Of a stretch of 64,000 bases of DNA, positions 47,006 through 57,809 are shown in pieces. The position numbers and the translations under genes are program-made. The stretch's first letter is position 1. Every line of letters begins with the position of its first letter. This DNA comes from Beverwykella pulmonaria (taxonomy: Eukaryota > Ascomycota > Dothideomycetes > Pleosporales > Melanommataceae): the NCBI GenBank assembly GCA_001599595.1, contig BCHH01000019.1:312411-376410 (forward strand), read 5' to 3'. Below the pieces are notes generated by a model that saw nothing but the letters and a program-made list of their open reading frames with translations, was not told where the DNA came from and ran no database searches.

Positions 47006-47682
47006 CTACACAAGGGATTCCGCTAATATCCACACCTCCCCATTAGAGACCTTGTCTGCAATGCTAACAACTAGTACATCATTTGGTTGAATCTGCATAT
47101 CTTGTCAACATAGATGCCACGATAAGAGGCGTGTAAACATACCTTCTTCTTCCCATCTTTGTTCTCGTACCATATCTCGTTCCCTGCCAACGTTTTCACC
47201 TTCTGGCCCTCCTCCCATGGACTCTGCGGAAGGATATGCGCCTCAACGAACTTTCTTAGATTTCTTTGCGCCCTATCCTGTCCGTCGTCACCGTCATACG
47301 CTTTCGCGCCAAACGTATCATAGTCATTCGCGTCCTCCCACGGTTTCCGCTTCAGGTTCTTCATCGCGTTGTTGTCTGGTGCCAGCACCGTGGCATTCTG
47401 CGCCGCATCCTCTAGCCGACCGGAGATGGAGTCAATGTCTCGCGTCAGGCCGCTGAATATGCCGATGGCCTGGGTCTTGCCGATTACGTCGGATATGATT
47501 ACGCCTGTAGAGACTTCACCTGAGGGAGGCATGGTTTGGCCCAAGATGTGGTGTTTTCCGAGGAAGGATTGCGCGCTGAAGAGGAGTTCACTGATGGTGC
47601 CGAAAGGACGTGATTCAGCCGACGCAGTGAGGACAAGGCAGATCGCGACGGCAGGGTATGTGCAGAGAAATGTCGGTTTCAT
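47006..47682 (-). CDS. FAS1 (fasciclin) domain secreted protein
   Basis: Two exons (47682-47143, 47092-47006) encode 208 residues. A signal peptide (TYPAVAICLVLTASAES) is followed by one FAS1 domain. The H1-type motif NATVLAPDNNAMKNL is clear, followed by NLRKFVEAHILPQSPW, then KVKTLAGNEIWYENKD, and, across the intron, QPNDVLVVSIADKVSNGEVWIL, close to the usual H2 region. Fungal single-FAS1 proteins of this size include vacuolar and surface adhesins. No GPI signal is visible and the protein ends right after the domain. It is divergently placed 205 bp from the DUF3807 gene. Confidence 0.85.
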
Positions 47683-47887
47683 GGTGTTTGTTGGAAATGT
47701 AGGATTTATGGTTGATAGTCCCGCGTTTGGAGGGGTGAGGAGACGTCATTGTGCCAAGGCGTCTCGTGATCGCGTGAATGGCTTGGTGTCTTAGCGGGCA
47801 TGCCGAGATTGGCCGCCCCTCCGCTTCTCCATAGTCACCCTGTTGCGCGCTTCTCTCGGCCACGCTTCATGGTTGCAGTGGGGGAAG

Positions 47888-48522
47888 ATGGAGTTGCAGC
47901 TTCCCACGGTCACAGTGGTACGTTGTTCTTCCTTCTGCCTCCTTTTGCACTGTAGCTGACGGCCGAGCAGGATGACCTCTACAAATTTCACGCGAAGCAT
48001 TTCCCTCACGCGTTAGCGCCCACGCAGTTCGTCTCCGAAGCCGAGCCAGTTCAAGAATCATACGATTACGACTATGATGAGGAAGATGATGGGCTAGGCT
48101 ATTACGATGACGGCGTCAAACGCACTCTCACCGACGAGCAAATTGCACTCTTCAGACACACGGAAATTCAGACTATCGTACGGGAGCGCATACGCAGGCG
48201 GGAAGCCACCAATTCGCCAGAACCTGAGAGCAAACGCGAGTCGCCAACGAGGTCCAACCAAGCTCTGGGCGGACCACAGCAGATAGACGCTAACGGAGAC
48301 AAAGTGCAGGATGGCCGAGTTGAAAAGCAGACCAATTGGACCAGAGCCAGCGCAAAGACAAAAGCCAAAAATATGAAGAACAGGAGAAGGTGGCGCGCGA
48401 AGCAAAAGGAGGACAAGAAGAAGAAGCGCGAAGAGGATGAGGAGAGTGATGAATGGGATCCGTGGCATCAGGCTACCGGTCCGGACAACCAGAAAGATGA
48501 GCCGGTGGATCTAGACTATTGA
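47888..48522 (+). CDS. DUF3807 family protein
   Basis: Two exons (47888-47917, 47971-48522) encode 193 residues. The 30-nt first exon (MELQLPTVTV) joins DDLYKFHAKHFP in frame. The DUF3807 signature is LYKFHAKHFPHALAPTQFV, then an acidic YDYDYDEEDDGLGYY, LTDEQIALFRHTEIQ, and a strongly basic tail (KNMKNRRRWRAKQKEDKKKK) ending in DEWDPWHQ. Composition suggests a nucleolar or nuclear protein; the family has no assigned function. The start was chosen because it keeps the frame over the intron; an ATG at 47869 lies in a different frame. Confidence 0.82.
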
Positions 48523-49438
48523 GTTTGGGCCGAGAAAGGAAGCACAGGAAGCACAGGAAGTACAACTACCACCTCATTCCGGATTCAGACACTATCCAAT
48601 GTTTGGAATCATCCGAAAGCGACCGTAGGGTCCTGTAGGAGCTCCTTGACGTGCGCTTCGATGGTAGACCTTCAGAGTATGTGCATTTTAGATCGTCAAC
48701 TCTCAAACTCGTACACATCAGGATGAAAATATCATATCGTCATCCTTAGATGTAGATGGAAGCAGGCTTGAGTTGAGGGGGAAGTATTGCTTTTTGCAGT
48801 ATGATCCTGCGATTCGCTTGTGACTGTCACTGACGAATTAAATAATCTTCTCTCTGAGTCTTCTTCTTTTCTTCTTCATCCTCGTCGGTTCCAATATCGG
48901 TCAGTAGAGCGGGAAGCTAATAAGCCCTATAGTTTTCTAGGTTGCAAGGAAGTGCACCTCTTTGCAAGCATGGCTTGACTTAGGAAGCGTATGACTCCAT
49001 ATGCCCCCTCTTCTTAGCATCATCAGAATGTGGCACGGGTAGAGCAGAGACATAGAGATGGCAAGCAAGGACCGGCCCATCTTTCCACGTCTGAGCGCGC
49101 GATTCAAAAAGCTGATTGAGCAAATTTCGGCCAGAGGGCAAGTGTGTTACTTTATTCCCACCAAGTACGGCTGCATATGTCAACAGGACCTCCGTGTCCA
49201 GTCCCCGATGGAGATGTCTATAGCTCAAATCAAATCGCTTTGCTGCGTCTTGTTCGTTGTTCCAGAATTTTAGATTTGCAGTTGCGATTGCGAGCAATCA
49301 GGAAGCTCTTAGCCCATTGGCCAACCTTGGAAAGCTTTCACCACTGGCGCATGCTTCCTTAGCGCGGGATGATCTGCATCTTCAAGCAATTCTTTGTTGA
49401 ACACATACACAACTCCCAACCAGCATCTCTATCCAAGC
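48523..49438. other. Intergenic region
   Basis: A minus-strand frame at 48980-49297 (105 codons, RFDLSYRHLHRGLD) has protein-like composition but no recognised family, no start context and no splice partners. It is not called as a gene. Confidence 0.35.
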
Positions 49439-49984
49439 ATGGCTTCTGAGACGCCCAGCGGCGATGCGGGAATCATGCAATCGCTATGGGCGAATAAGTA
49501 CCGCGGCGTATGCCCATCCCCGGCATCCCATCTTATTCATCAACAATAATTGACAGCTTCACAGGCAACAGTAGAAGACCTCGACCCACCTCCCGCTCTC
49601 TCCGTAAAGCCCTCCGATCCCATCTCCCACGCACTCATGAGTGGCCTCGAGCGCGACTACACGCACCTCACCGTCATCTCGCAAGAAAACCGCGCGCTAC
49701 TGGGCTACATCAGCATCCCGCGCCTCCAACAACTTCTCAAAGAGGGGAAGGTCAAGGAAACGGACTCGGTGGAGAGCGCGATGCAGAAGTTCCGGCGCCG
49801 GGGCACGAGATATAAAGTCATTACCACGGAGACGCCGTTGGAGGAGCTGGAGGAGTTTTTCAATGGCGGGGTTGATGGGAGCGGGGCGCAAGAGTTTGCT
49901 GTGGTCACGGATGCGAGCAGGAAGTTTGTGTTGGGCGTGGCAACGAAGAGTGATTTGGAGAGCTTTGTGAAGAGGAGGGCTTAG
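49439..49984 (+). CDS. CBS-domain protein
   Basis: Two exons (49439-49507, 49565-49984) encode 162 residues. After MASETPSGDAGIMQSLWANKYRG the protein is a tandem CBS (Bateman) module: LDPPPALSVKPSDPISHALM, HLTVISQENRALLGYISIPRL, SAMQKFRRRGTRYKVITTETPLEELEEF, FAVVTDASRKFVLGVATKSDLESFV. CBS pairs bind adenosyl nucleotides. No enzyme domain is attached, so a regulatory role on an unknown partner is likely. The intron (57 nt) ends at TTCACAG. Size is usual for the small stand-alone fungal CBS proteins. Confidence 0.87.
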
Positions 49985-50574
49985 CTGGAGAGTGGGAGTG
50001 GAGGGCTGGGAATAGGGTGGTGCATTGCTAGGCGTTTACTGGGAGGCACTCGGTGTCCGGTTTCTCGAAGGCTTCTTTCAACATGCCACTTGGACACTTG
50101 GGATGCGAGAACGCCGATTATTTCCATTTGTGATGGGGCTATCCGGGATTTTGAGATGTGCTGGAAAAGCAACTGTGGGCGTGGTTCCCGTTCCCGAGAC
50201 GCGGGTTTGATCTTGCGGAACAGTCGATGCAGATCAACGGCTTTGAAACAATTCCCAAAAAAGATAAAAATAAAAAATACGTGAATGTAAATCTTCTTAC
50301 CCCGAATACAACAACATAACTCTAAAGCCCTTCCACCAAATTCCTCCTATGCACTTCAAATAGTACGTCCGCCGGGCTAACCACGGCCCAACAGTATTCA
50401 TGCGTCATCGCTGCCAAACCGAAACGTTTCGTTTCCCGCCCCACGCCGGACATTCACGAACATTGATTCCTCCACGCCCGCACGCAGCCAACCCCAGCTC
50501 CAAGCCATGCGCTTCTGACGCTCTCCCGACGCTCCAGGTCGCTCTCTACGCGCTCCACGATCGCTATTGCTGGC
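49985..50574. other. Intergenic region and PP2C leader
   Basis: Nothing coding is supported before 50575. The last 200 bp are C-rich, as expected for the leader of the phosphatase gene. Confidence 0.4.
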
Positions 50575-51860
50575 ATGCCCCTCCCGCTCCCGCGTCTGCG
50601 CACACCCACATGCTCTATCTCGGGCCTTCACCACTATCTCTCCCCGATCAACCACCTCCGACGCTTCCCTTCCGCCCAACCCTCACGATGCTTCGCGCGT
50701 CCCGTCCAGAAGCCCCGCGTAGGCACCACGACCCCCGTCCCGGACGACGGTCCTCCCAGCAAACCGAAATCGCCCTTCTACTTCGAGGCCGGATACGCAT
50801 TGTATGCGAAACGGCCCTCACGGCCATTCCCGCCGCCATTCTTGTCGTACCCGTCTGCTAGTTTTTCCGAACCGCTTAGCACACATCATCAGAGTCGCGA
50901 TCGGAGGCCGTATGTCAATGGGGAGATGATAAGGGGGATGACGAATGGGGATGACGCGGTGCTGGTTAGCGATAACTTTGTTGCAGCGAATGATGGTGTG
51001 GGTGCGTGGGCGGCGAGGGAGAAGGGGCATGCTGCGTGAGTTGCGCCTATCTACTGGTGGTGGAGCGCTGGAAATGCTGATGCCGAAGTAGACTATGGTC
51101 CCGCCTGATTGTCCATTTCTGGGCCCTCGAAGTCGAGCGCGCAAAGTTCGGAGACGGCATCGAGCCAGATCCCGTGGCATACTTGCAGAAGGCCTTTGAA
51201 TCTACGAAAGAAGCTACGTCTCAACCCAACGAATGGTTCGGCACGACAACCGCCTGTGGCGCCGTCCTCAGCGGCGATAACAGTAACCCCACCCACCCCG
51301 TCCTATACGTCACGCAACTCGGAGACTCCCAGATCCTCGTACTGCGCCCTCGAAGCAAAGAAGTCATATTCAAGACCACCGAGCAATGGCATTGGTTCGA
51401 CTGTCCCCGGCAATTGGGCACAAACAGTCCGGACACCCCAGCCTCGGATGCTGTCATGAGCCGCATAGAGATTGAGGAGGATGATATTGTGCTGGCAATG
51501 ACAGATGGCGTAATAGACAATCTTTGGGAACACGAGGTGGTTCAGAATGTTATAGACAGCATGGAGAAGTGGCAAGGAGGCGTGAATAATTCGGAACCTG
51601 GCAAAGAACCAGCAGAGCAATCGTATGCGGACGGTATGCGATACGTTGCCCAAGAGCTCCTGAATGCGGCAAGAGTGATCGCTGAAGATCCGTTTGCCGA
51701 GAGCCCTTACATGGAGAAAGCAATCGATGAAGGCTTGTCGATTGAAGGTGGTAAGTATCATCTCCGTGGCGTAGAGCGATGGGCCCTTCTAATCTATATG
51801 CCAGGCAAGCTCGACGATATTAGCGTTGTTGCCGCTCAGTGCAAACGACGAAAAGGCTGA
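50575..51860 (+). CDS. PTC7: PTC7/Azr1-type PP2C protein phosphatase
   Basis: Three exons (50575-51035, 51092-51750, 51805-51860) encode 391 residues. The N-terminus (MPLPLPRLRTPTCSISGLHHYLS, with Arg and Ser and no acids) fits a mitochondrial presequence. Catalytic motifs: FEAGYALYAKRP, then SDNFVAANDGVGAW (the VADGVGGW block with metal-binding Asp), GTTTACGAVL, VTQLGDSQILVLR, DDIVLAMTDGVIDN with another metal Asp, and KLDDISVVAA at the end. This subclass lacks some motifs of larger PP2Cs. Yeast Ptc7 dephosphorylates Coq7 in coenzyme Q synthesis; the same substrate here is an inference. Confidence 0.88.
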
Positions 51861-52465
51861 GAGTAGAAATCGCCAACACTGTTCACGGAACCGCATGCAC
51901 GGAACACGTCAGAAGCAAGCTGAACCGCCGCTCCCACTGCCAAAGACTGGGCAGCGCCGACTCGTTCCCAGCCCAGCAGAAAGCACATGTACTGATGGAA
52001 TGCCAACGCAATTTTAGCAAAGGACTACAATATTTGATTGATTCTATTATACAGTGGGGAATACTCCGGTAGCCAGCAGCCCGAAGTCCATATAAACACC
52101 GTTTCCAGCTCAAGTTGAAGTACAGAGCGATGCAGTGGGGAGCATGTCGGTAGACAGCAGCTTGAAGCCATTTGAGGCCCTTTTCCCGGCTGAAATCAAA
52201 AGAGAGCGCTGGAGCATTACACTTCGGTCCGCTTCGGTCTAAATCCATCCCAAACGTAAGTGTTGTATTCTCTAATGCTGTCGCTGGTCCATTTTGATCA
52301 TAACTTTTCAGTCGGTTTAGATATCTTGTGCCGTGTAGTCCGAGTCGTATCAGAAAATCAGTACCTGAGAATGTAGTAACGGTAGATCTTGCTATAAATG
52401 ACGGGGGTGGTGGAGATCCAGCTACGAACCTAGTCCTGATGATCCTCCTGTTCTCGTCTAGGCGA
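51861..52465. repeat. 3' region with a degenerate 80-bp tandem repeat
   Basis: Two imperfect copies of a unit of about 80 bp lie head-to-tail (about 52053-52132 and 52133-52210). Both begin CAGTGGGGA, then CGGTAG(C/A)CAGCAGC and a GAAG core. The minus strand stays open across this area in a frame different from the last exon of the neighbouring PWI gene, and that frame translates the repeat twice (AAVYRHAPHC / AAGYRSIPHC). I do not call it coding. Confidence 0.45.
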
Positions 52466-53965
52466 TTACCTGTCTGGAGAAGGCGATGAGGAGAATCTTC
52501 GTTTCGCACGGCCCGATCTGCTGCGGGATCTGGAACTGCTTGGACTTCGGGAACGTTTTCGCTTTTTGTGGATATCAGCCCTTGAATCAATCGAATCATC
52601 TTCAGAAGAAGAGGAACTTCTGCTCCGTCTCTCTTTCCTACTTCGCTCAATTCTTGGGGAAACAGACCGTTCACGAGTGATTGATGGTGACTTCGATTCA
52701 GTGTCGCGTCCTCGACGACGTGCGGGGGGTGGAGAAAGCGCCCTGGTTGATGGTGAGCTCGACTTCTCTTTAGGAGTGATAGATCTAGAGAGATGCCTGC
52801 GCGACGGTCTATCGCGAGTGCTTGAATGGGATCTACCCCTGCCCGAGTATCTGCCGGAACGACGTCCAAACGGAGATCCAGCCCTATACGGCGAACGCAG
52901 CGAGCGTCGGGCAGGTGACCTGGAACGGCTTGAAGATGGTGATCGACGAGAGCGGCGAGGGGCAGGGGACCTCGACCTCGAGCGGTCCGTAGATGGGGCG
53001 CGACGAAAGCGACGAGGTGGGGAAGGCGATCGACTTGATGATGGAGAGCGGCGGCGATCTCGAGTTCGGTCATGGTTGTAATGGCGGTGGTCGTTGCGGC
53101 GGCCTCTGTCCTGTCCACGACCACGACGTCCCCCTGGCACATAGCTATCGGCTCCGCGGCGAGGTGGTGGAGAAGCACCCCTGCGTTTCCTGTATTTGTT
53201 AGCATTGGGGTACTGGGAGGGAAGGAACCAGCATACAGTGGAGGAGAAGGCGAATCTCGACGGGGTGGGCGGCGGTCGAAGTCCCTTCCTCGATCAGAGC
53301 GTTCACTACGGAATGGAGGTCCACGACCACGATCCCCACGGTCTCCACGATCTCTATAGTCACCACGGTCGCCTCGCCCTCCGCGATTTCCTCCATCTCC
53401 ACGATCTCCGCGTCCGGAACGTTCGCTGCGACGGAATGAGTCGATCATGTCGTTTTGCTCTTGATCTTGGCGACGACGACTCTCGGCTGCGGCCTTGTTT
53501 GCCTGCGCGACATTGTTAGATGTCTGTTATCTGTTGTCGACGGAATTTGCGTACCTGCTCCTGTTGCAGCTCCAGCTTCTTCGCCTCAAGCATCTCCTTC
53601 GGGACACCTCTGGGGCTATCTTGGGCGCTGAGCATCAGGTTCCATAACTCTTTGCAGAAGGCCGCGCACTCTTTATTGAGGAAGCCGGTGAGCTGGATCT
53701 GTATTTCCTTGATATTCGGCTGTCGCATAATGTTAGCTAAGCGCTTGCAGAGGAGCACAACGCGTCGTACGTATTGGTTCTGTTCCAACAGGTTGTAGCA
53801 AGTATCGATCACGACATCGTCTTCGTCGCCGAGGATGGTGGTGATTTTTCCCGCAATCCACTTCTTCATCAGGTCGATCTCGACTTTCTTGATGTCCACT
53901 TTCTGATCGAATTCGGGTGGAAACTTGGTGGCCTTCAGGCGCTTCTGGTCCACGCTGAGCGCCAT
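52466..53965 (-). CDS. PWI-domain RS-rich splicing coactivator (SRRM1-like)
   Basis: Three exons (53965-53555, 53502-53237, 53189-52466) encode 466 residues. Residues 1-137 hold the PWI domain: RLKATKFPPEFDQKVDIKKV, WIAGKITTILGDEDDVVID, IQIQLTGFLNKECAAFCKELW. It binds nucleic acid and links splicing to 3'-end formation in SRm160/SRRM1. The second exon encodes an RGD/RGG-rich stretch (GDRGDYRDRGDRGDRG). The third is a long RS domain (RRSPSSSRSPSPPRR, RSRSRSPAPRRS) ending in FSSSPSPDR. The last codons overlap a GTAAT donor-like site, so a longer C-terminal isoform is possible. Fungal members have the same PWI-then-RS order. Confidence 0.9.
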
Positions 53966-54280
53966 GGTTGCAGCGGGTTAGGGCGGTGGTTGGTTAGGGT
54001 GTGCAGTTCGAGAAGGTAAAGAAGACGGAGGTCGAAGGTGACGAGGTTGGACTAAACAGCGAGCTCCGCAGCTAGCGTCATCTTGGCACCGGTAAAACAA
54101 TCTTCCTAGTCTCACCGAAGGAGACGCACATTTGAGACCGTATGCTCTCAATTGTGATTTGGACTCTGTTACCTGCTCATAATGAGGCAAGATCAGGCAA
54201 TATTAGAAAAGATAATGATGACTGGTCTTTCTTTTTTCCAGCTCATCTGCTTAATGTCAGGAAAGGGATTCCGCACCACT
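53966..54280. other. Intergenic region upstream of the PWI gene
   Basis: The segment at 54200-54250 (AAAGATAATGATGACTGG and following T-rich sequence) resembles 56062-56110, so both sides of the transposon area share a repeat. No gene is supported. Confidence 0.4.
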
Positions 54281-55507
54281 CCGCCACGCAGCGCTTGCAA
54301 CAGTCGGTAATACGGCTCGGTGGTGCCTGCTACGGTTACGTTACGGTTGCTAGTAAGTACGGTACGTACGCTATGCTTGGAGAACCTGTACGGTACAGAT
54401 GGCGAACCGTACGTAGCGATTGAAAGCTTCTACGGCCAGTAATATATACAAATTTCCTAATTAGGAAGGTCTTCTAGGTTAAGGTCTTCGGGGACGTCGT
54501 TGTCAAGGTCCTGCATGCTGGCCACGTCGTCGGCCGACGCCAACACCTCTTTCTCCTTTTTATTTATATAAACAGTCAGATCCTTGAGGTAACTCGGCAC
54601 AGCGTCTCTCCTTAACCAGTTTTTTTTGCAACTGACAGGCCTTAATTATCGCTAGCAATAGCGAATTGCGATCGCATGTAACTGTACGTTTGGTAGAGGA
54701 GAAACAGCGCTTGCAATCGCATGAGGTGACTGGCACAGAGAGGTGATCCATCACCATTTTAAAGACAATTGGGAACTGCTTTTGACTAATCTCTATCTAC
54801 CAGTGGTGAGTATTGTCTAGTAAATCTAATAGACGTTGGTCTGTTTTTGCAAGCTCTAGGTCTTCAAGCAGGCTATTGTTATACTCCTCTATCTCTAAGC
54901 TCTGTTTTATACGCTTGCGAGACTTTGTGCCAGTGAGCAGCATGGGATCTACCCACATTGTACGTTAACGGCGAGCGCTTAATTTATACGCGCCGGGCGC
55001 CTTGCGCATGCCATTATCCCTCAGGATACTTGTGAGAAGTATAGATGGACGGCGACAATGATCGCGAGGAGCTGGCTGATAGGAGAGCTCTACAAGTAGC
55101 AGAGGCATGATGCGGTGTTGGAGTTGATGGCTGCAACAACTAAGACAATTGCGTATTCTGCGAGGTAACCCAGTTGGTGATTTGCATGTTGAATTTGATG
55201 ATAATTAAGGTAAACAAGCTAAAGATTTTATAGGGATGAGGGCAAAAAGTCAGCTAGGGGCTAAACCTCTGCATTTATAAGGACAACCTACGCCCAATGC
55301 AGGCAAATCTGCCGAATCTAGCCCCCGAACGCTCAACCATGCCTCCTTCCTAATTAGGAAACCGTATTGCCGTACTACGGCTTCGAAATTGGTACGTTAC
55401 GGTCCCTATTACGGTTGCCACCTCACTACGGTACCTACCGACAAATACCAAGTAGGGGGCGTAAACTACGGCTCGTAGTACGGACTGTTGCAAGCGCTGC
55501 CGCCACG
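54281..55507 (-). mobile_element. hAT-family transposon, internally decayed, with 8-bp target duplication
   Basis: The element spans 54289-55499 (1,211 bp). Its ends are inverted repeats: 17 bp match perfectly (CAGCGCTTGCAACAGTC at 54289-54305 and its complement at 55483-55499), then partial matching for about 12 bp more. It is flanked by identical 8-bp direct repeats CCGCCACG (54281-54288 and 55500-55507), the length made by hAT transposases. Subterminal copies of TTCCTAATTAGGAA occur near both ends. Inside, on the minus strand at about 54540-54830, is the hAT C-terminal dimerisation motif (QFPIVFKMVMDHLSVPVTSC, FSSTKRTVTCDRN). The 5' catalytic part is missing and the frame is interrupted, so it cannot move on its own. 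Confidence 0.92.
54540..54830 (-). pseudogene. hAT transposase C-terminal fragment
   Basis: The frame reads EISQKQFPIVFKMVMDHLSVPVTS, then CKRCFSSTKRTVTCDRNSLL and KACQLQKKLVKE, matching the hAT dimerisation region (consensus W..., FP.L..MA.D.LSVPASS...ER.FS...). There are stop codons just upstream and after CLYK, and the likely native tail (ASADDVASMQDLDND) continues in another frame around 54450-54535. It is therefore a broken remnant of the transposase. Confidence 0.8.
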
Positions 55508-56575
55508 GCCTTAGCTAGTATTAGGGTTGACATAGTTAAGGAAAAGGGCGAGATTATGGTGATCAGGATAGCAGGGAGAGCACTCGAGAGTGCGTTTCCC
55601 AAAAGTTGCTGCATTGTTTGATGAGACGCGGTTAAGCTTCTCAGAGATATAGGTCCATCCGCAACCCTCAAAATGTAAGGAAACAATAGCAGTAAGAGTA
55701 ATAAGATTATATTTGGGAGTTGGAGGCATTGTGTTGCTGGTTGGAAGGTGGATCAAACTACGGAGCTTGTCTATTGCTATGGCATGGACGGTGGGGCGCC
55801 GAAGTTGTTCATACTGATTTGAGTTGTTACTATCCCCTTTGGCCGTACACGTACGATATAGTCCCGCGCAAGTGCTCAGACGGGGGTACGTGAGTAAGAT
55901 ATGGGGTTGGCCATGTTCTAGAAGAGATCATGGTGGTCACTACCTAAGAAGGGAAGGAGGTCGAAGCCATGGTGGCCGACCCAGCCGAATATGAAAGTAG
56001 CCGTTGTTGAAGCCATCCTCGAGCCTGAGCCCGAGTGTGCACTGCACCTCCAGCAAGATTTGAGAAGATAGTGATGACTCGTCCTTATTTCTTTTTTTAA
56101 GCTCAACTACTCAGAGAGTCACTGGGGTAGTTATAGGAAAAGTCTTCACTGCAGGCGTGGGATCGATGAGGTGGGAGCCTTTGTTGATGGTCTTAGCATG
56201 CGTGTCCTTCACTTCCACACTTCACTTTGAGTCATCGTTGCCCCAGCAAACCGCTACTTTATAAACACCCTTACAGGTATTTTCCATCATTCGCACCATC
56301 CTCTATACCATCCTTCACACCGTCGTGCACACTCGCCTGTACACCACCCTGCACGCTCGCCTGCATATCATCCTGCACACTCATCTGCACACTCACCTGC
56401 ACACTCACCTGCACACTCACCTGCACACTCACCTGCACACTCGCCTGCACACTCGCCTGCACACTCGCCTGCACGCCATCCTGCATACTCGCCTACACAC
56501 TCACGTACTCAAGAACTCATCAAGGTAACACTACGCCTCCATCGTCTGATACTCTTCTGACTTCCCACCAGCGCA
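55508..56575. other. Intergenic region between the hAT element and the duplicated gene family
   Basis: No gene is supported. The stretch holds the second copy of the repeat shared with 54200-54250 (around 56062-56110) and, from 56325, the 12-bp minisatellite. Confidence 0.4.
56325..56500. repeat. 12-bp minisatellite (CTGCACACTCAC)
   Basis: About fourteen head-to-tail units of CTGCACACTCAC / CTGCACACTCGC with scattered variants. Because the unit is a multiple of three, it is open in several frames and produces repetitive artificial peptides on both strands. It lies about 75-250 bp upstream of the start of the family gene at 56576. A shorter, related CACACCATCCTG series precedes the pseudogene copy at 57715-57750. 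Confidence 0.8.
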
Positions 56576-57164
56576 ATGGAGGCTCAGGATGAGGGACCTG
56601 CCGGCGTGCAGCCAAACTTCGGCCGCATCGCTGAGCACCATCAGGGTCTCGCTGAGCACCATCAGGATCTCGCAACCGAGATGCAAAATTTTCAGAATCT
56701 TCCTGCTGTCGCTGGATTGCAGGAGGTTTTGACTGCTATTGGTCGGCTAGAGACCAACATAGGTCAGCTGGATACAAGAATGGGGCGGATGGAGACTCGA
56801 ATGGGGCAGATGGAAAGAAATCTGACGGCTAGGATGACAGCCAAGTAGGTACACTTGCCCTATGCTTCTCTTATATATTTACTGACAACCGACGTCATGT
56901 AGCGACCGTAACTCTATCGCACGAACTCTGAACTCTCTTCTTACCTCTCCCACTGACGCTCTATCGCGGCTCCGCAACACAGCTACGAATGCAGCTATTC
57001 CCAACTTTCCAGCGACACCTGACGCTATTGACAATCTTCAAGACGCCAGAGCGAATGCCATGCTCCGGGCGCTTGGACAAAGTGAAGGTGGGTCGCTGGA
57101 TGCTAAGAAGCAGAGGATCAGGATGGCGGTGGGATTGCCAGCTGTTCGGAAAGAGGGTCCATGA
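56576..57164 (+). CDS. Repeat-associated fungal protein with coiled coil (intact family copy)
   Basis: Two exons (56576-56844, 56903-57164) encode 176 residues. The N-terminal half (RIAEHHQGLAEHHQDLATEMQ, NFQNLPAV, then heptad-like IGRLETNIGQLDTRMGRMET) is predicted to be a coiled coil. After the intron it continues DRNSIARTLNSLL, then NAAIPNFPATPDAIDNL and LRALGQSEGG, and ends KQRIRMAVGLPAVRKEGP. I recall similar uncharacterised Pezizomycotina proteins with a N(S/A)IAR.NS...P..L and IPNFP.TP core that occur in many copies. The function is unknown. A decayed tandem copy and an inverted truncated copy follow within 2 kb. Confidence 0.7.
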
Positions 57165-57809
57165 AAGCCAAGTCGTGACGTTCAGAGTTGGTAAGCTTTC
57201 TGCGACCTTGTTTTGCTGGCATCAATCAAACTAACATCTTCAGCATGATGACAGTGGTATAAATTGCCCAACGAGGAGTTTTGTTGGAATTTCTGCCATG
57301 GCTTCGAAGAACCACCAAAATGGTGGAGAGCCTGCTGCAGTGCGCTATAGCAATACATAAGTATGGATGGCCTCAATGGGCCTTTTACATAACAGAGATT
57401 AGGCTGGGTGTCGAGTGGAGAGAAGTCTCTCCAGTGGGCCTGGGCCTGCTCCAATGCGCTATAGCAATACATAAGTATGGACGGCCTCAATGGGCCTTTT
57501 ACATAACAGAGATTAGGCTGGGTGTTAGTGGAGAGAAGTCTCTCCGATGGGCCAGGGGCAGCAGAAGTAAGGGATTCAAACACAGTTATACCATTGCATT
57601 GTAAGATAATCATCAAATTATAAAAACCAAGTTGCAGAAACCAAGCCCGATGGCCATGACGTCGGGGATGCGGAATGAGTACCAAAGTTGTGGGCGGCTT
57701 TGCCACCCTTCACACCATCCTTCACACCATCCTGCACATTCACCTGCTCACCAACTCATCACGGCAACACTGTGTCTCCATCGTCTGAAACTCTTCTGAC
57801 TTCCCACCA

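Noticed and set aside
48980..49297. 105-codon minus strand frame
   Set aside because: Protein-like composition, but no start context, splice sites or recognised similarity.
56271..56592. Cys/Thr- and His/Leu-repeat proteins over the 12-bp array; also a CRISPR-like look
   Set aside because: The repeat is a simple 12-bp minisatellite open in several frames with no spacers; CRISPR arrays do not occur in fungal nuclear DNA.
57281..57604. 107-codon + frame with a 35-residue tandem repeat
   Set aside because: It only translates the 105-bp tandem DNA repeat of the duplicated block; the third, inverted copy is not open in the same way.
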